NCBI GenBank assembly: GCA_016935885.1
Contig: JAFGQA010000045.1
Span: 1-7,641 of the forward strand
Source of the DNA: Phycisphaerae bacterium
GTDB lineage: Bacteria > Planctomycetota > Phycisphaerae > UBA1845 > UTPLA1
DNA length: 7,641 nt
Reading direction: 5' to 3'
The notes beneath the pieces are model-generated. The model worked only from the letters and a program-made list of their open reading frames with translations. It was not told the origin of the DNA and did not search any database. The translations under genes were made by a program, and so were the position numbers. Positions 6,211 through 7,641 of this stretch are shown piece after piece (positions within the stretch are counted from its first letter, which is position 1; every line of letters starts with the position of its first letter).

Positions 6211-7425
6211 CTACGCTTCGAATCCGGAAGCGGGGACCGCGTCCGGCCCAGCCTTGTCATCGGCGGGCACGACGTCGGCCGGCTCACCGGCGTCGGCAGG
6301 CGCTGCGCCCGCCTCTCCGGTGGGATCGCCCGCAGGATCAGGCATCGCGGGTCCGGCCACTTCTGCACCGTTGCCCCCCTGATCCGTCACACCCTGATCT
6401 GTCACTCCGTGATCTGTCACTCCGTGATCCACCACGTTCGCCGAGGCGTCCTCCGGTTCCCCGGCGGCGGCCGCCGCGTGTGGCCGATGCTCGCCTTCGG
6501 ACGCGTCCGGATGGTCTTCGCCCGGAGCCTCCGCTTCCTTCGTGACGCGATTCTCCGCGTCGGGCTGCTCATCTGCCGTGGTAGACGAATGCGGTCGTGG
6601 CGTACCCAAGGCCGCCTTGCCGCTGGCCAGGGCCTCGACCCGCGGCAGATCTTCCAGCGACGGCAGCCCGAAGACCTCGAGGAAATGCCTGGTTGTCCCG
6701 TACAGCAGCGGCCGGCCGAGGTCCTCCGCGCGGCCGACGATTTTGACCAGATTCATCTCCCGCAGCCGGTTCAACATGTCGCCGGCCGCCACGCCGCGGA
6801 TCGACTCGATGTCCGCCCGTGTGCAGGGTTGTTTGTACGCCACGATCGCCAGCGTCTCCATCGCCGCCTGCGACAGCTTCGTCTCCTGCCGGGCTCGCAA
6901 CAGCTTGGTCAGCCAAGCGTTGTACGCCGGCAGCGTCAGCATCCGGTATCCGCCGGCGACGTCCTCGATCCGGAACGAAAGCCCCCACTCGGTGTACTGT
7001 TCGTTCAAAGAGGCGACGTGTTCGCGGATGTCCCGTGCCGTCCCCACCCCAAGGACCTTGGCGATCTTCGCCGGCGGCATCGGGCTGTCGGAGGTGAACA
7101 GGATCGCCTCGACCACGCGGTGCGGCTGGATCTCGACCGGCTCGTCGGCTTGACGATCGACTGGGCCGGCCTCAACCTCGCTGTCCTCCGGCTCGGTCTC
7201 GGCCGGGCCGTTGAGCGAATCGGTCTCGATCAAGCCGAGGTCCGGGTCGATCTCGGCCAAGTTGTCGAGCGGATCGGTCTCGGCCAAGCTGAGGTCCGAG
7301 TCGGTCTCCGTCCGTCCGGATGGTCCTTCGACATCCATCATCCTGTCTGTTTGGTCCGCCGGCTCACCGACGTATGACGATTCAACATCGGGGCCGATGT
7401 CTTCCTGTCTGGTCATGGAGTCCAT
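6211..7425 (-). CDS. scpB: Segregation and condensation protein ScpB with long acidic tails
   Basis: ScpB is the winged-helix kleisin-associated subunit that, with ScpA and SMC, forms the bacterial condensin acting on the nucleoid. With the ATG at 7425 the product is 404 aa. The recognisable core is residues 101-266: HRVVEAILFTSDSPM, the first winged helix, GGYRMLTLPAYNAWLTKLL, LSQAAMETLAIVAYKQPCTRADIESIRG (the family hallmark), and RPLLYGTTRHFLEVFGLPSLEDLP. Typical ScpB is only about 180-200 aa; here an acidic N-terminal extension of about 100 residues and a C-terminal tail of about 138 flank the core, both predicted disordered. The frame stays open to the window edge, but residues encoded above 7425 lack the acidic bias. 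GGAGGG at 7444-7439 is a ribosome-binding site at a rather long 13-nt spacing, and a promoter-like pair lies upstream. The start is therefore likely but not certain. The usual partner scpA, if adjacent, lies beyond the window. Confidence 0.92.
   Translation of the reverse strand: MDSMTRQEDIGPDVESSYVGEPADQTDRMMDVEGPSGRTETDSDLSLAETDPLDNLAEIDPDLGLIETDSLNGPAETEPEDSEVEAGPVDRQADEPVEIQPHRVVEAILFTSDSPMPPAKIAKVLGVGTARDIREHVASLNEQYTEWGLSFRIEDVAGGYRMLTLPAYNAWLTKLLRARQETKLSQAAMETLAIVAYKQPCTRADIESIRGVAAGDMLNRLREMNLVKIVGRAEDLGRPLLYGTTRHFLEVFGLPSLEDLPRVEALASGKAALGTPRPHSSTTADEQPDAENRVTKEAEAPGEDHPDASEGEHRPHAAAAAGEPEDASANVVDHGVTDHGVTDQGVTDQGGNGAEVAGPAMPDPAGDPTGEAGAAPADAGEPADVVPADDKAGPDAVPASGFEA
6379..6432 (-). 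repeat. 15-bp coding minisatellite in the scpB tail
   Basis: On the plus strand, GATCCGTCACACCCT (6381-6395), GATCTGTCACTCCGT (6396-6410) and the identical GATCTGTCACTCCGT (6411-6425) follow each other exactly, with a degraded fourth copy after. In the protein this is a pentapeptide repeat, DHGVT-DHGVT-DQGVT-DQG. Copy-number change would stay in frame, so it could vary among strains without breaking the gene. Confidence 0.85.
7177..7311 (-). repeat. Five nonapeptide repeats in the ScpB N-terminal extension
   Basis: The protein reads TETDSDLSL, AETDPLDNL, AEIDPDLGL, IETDSLNGP, AETEPEDSE: five contiguous 9-residue units with consensus [ATI]-E-[TI]-[DE]-[PS]. At DNA level an 18-residue (54-bp) duplication is visible: plus-strand 7213-7256 and 7267-7310 match at 37 of 44 bases. 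The segment is strongly acidic and probably disordered. Confidence 0.8.
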
Positions 7426-7482
7426 TGTGATGGTGGCACCCTCCGTGGCAAAGATCGCCTCGACTGCCTTCGGCGACGAGAA

Positions 7483-7512
7483 ATTGTAACCGGCAGGGCG
7501 CGCAGTGTGCAA
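7483..7512 (-). promoter_or_regulatory. Candidate scpB promoter
   Basis: Read on the minus strand, TTGCAC (7512-7507) and TACAAT (7488-7483) are 18 bp apart. The -10 matches the sigma-70 consensus at five of six positions and the -35 at three. Transcription would begin near 7476, giving a leader of about 50 nt to the ATG at 7425. This fits the chosen start and argues against translation from further upstream. Confidence 0.3.
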
Positions 7513-7641
7513 TCGGCGACATTCTGGCTGTCCCCCGCGCGTCCGTGACTCCTCGGTTTGCCCGTTTGCTTGCTCCGACCCATGTGGGGCGGGAGAATAG
7601 AGGCTCATGAGAGCCAAGGGTTCCAGACGATCGACCCGGCC

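Noticed and set aside
7426..7617. Longer ScpB starting at TTG 7617 or ATG 7608
   Set aside because: This stretch lacks the acidic bias of the following extension, has no good ribosome-binding site, and contains the promoter-like pair.

Overview
The window is high-GC bacterial DNA with compact genes separated by palindrome-rich intergenic repeats. The repeat style (GTGGCACC-type hairpins, a TTCGGC-type degenerate tract, a GGCACCGGCGTCTCGCCGGTG hairpin) together with the gene set suggests a planctomycete-like genome, possibly a Phycisphaerae relative. This rests on recalled repeat families, not on a search, so the taxonomy is a moderate-confidence inference.

Layout: 1-216 is non-coding with a hairpin, followed by a small uncharacterised plus-strand gene (217-603). 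A nested inverted-repeat element (603-744) fills the gap between that gene and the convergent recG (777-2870, minus). Upstream of recG, on the same strand, are a small LysM-domain envelope protein (2878-3291) and folE (3528-4112, GTP cyclohydrolase I), forming a likely minus-strand run folE > lysM > recG; lysM and recG are only 7 bp apart. A 408-bp divergent spacer (4113-4520) holds a candidate folE promoter with an overlapping palindrome and a second nested hairpin element. It leads into a plus-strand YgeW-type knotted carbamoyltransferase (4521-5717). The 493-bp convergent spacer 5718-6210 carries the most striking object in the window: four 73-bp tandem units sitting exactly inside a palindrome with 15-bp arms (5795-6118). 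The last gene is scpB (6211-7425, minus), a chromosome condensation factor with unusually long, acidic, internally repetitive tails.

The genes do not form one pathway. recG (fork rescue and recombination) and scpB (SMC-ScpAB condensin) act on the chromosome. folE starts folate/pterin synthesis. The LysM protein is probably envelope-associated. The YgeW homologue belongs to a family linked to anaerobic purine/ureide breakdown, but none of its usual partner genes is present here. No tRNA, rRNA, CRISPR array, transposase or defence gene was seen. The unexplained content is the intergenic repeats rather than the protein-coding genes.
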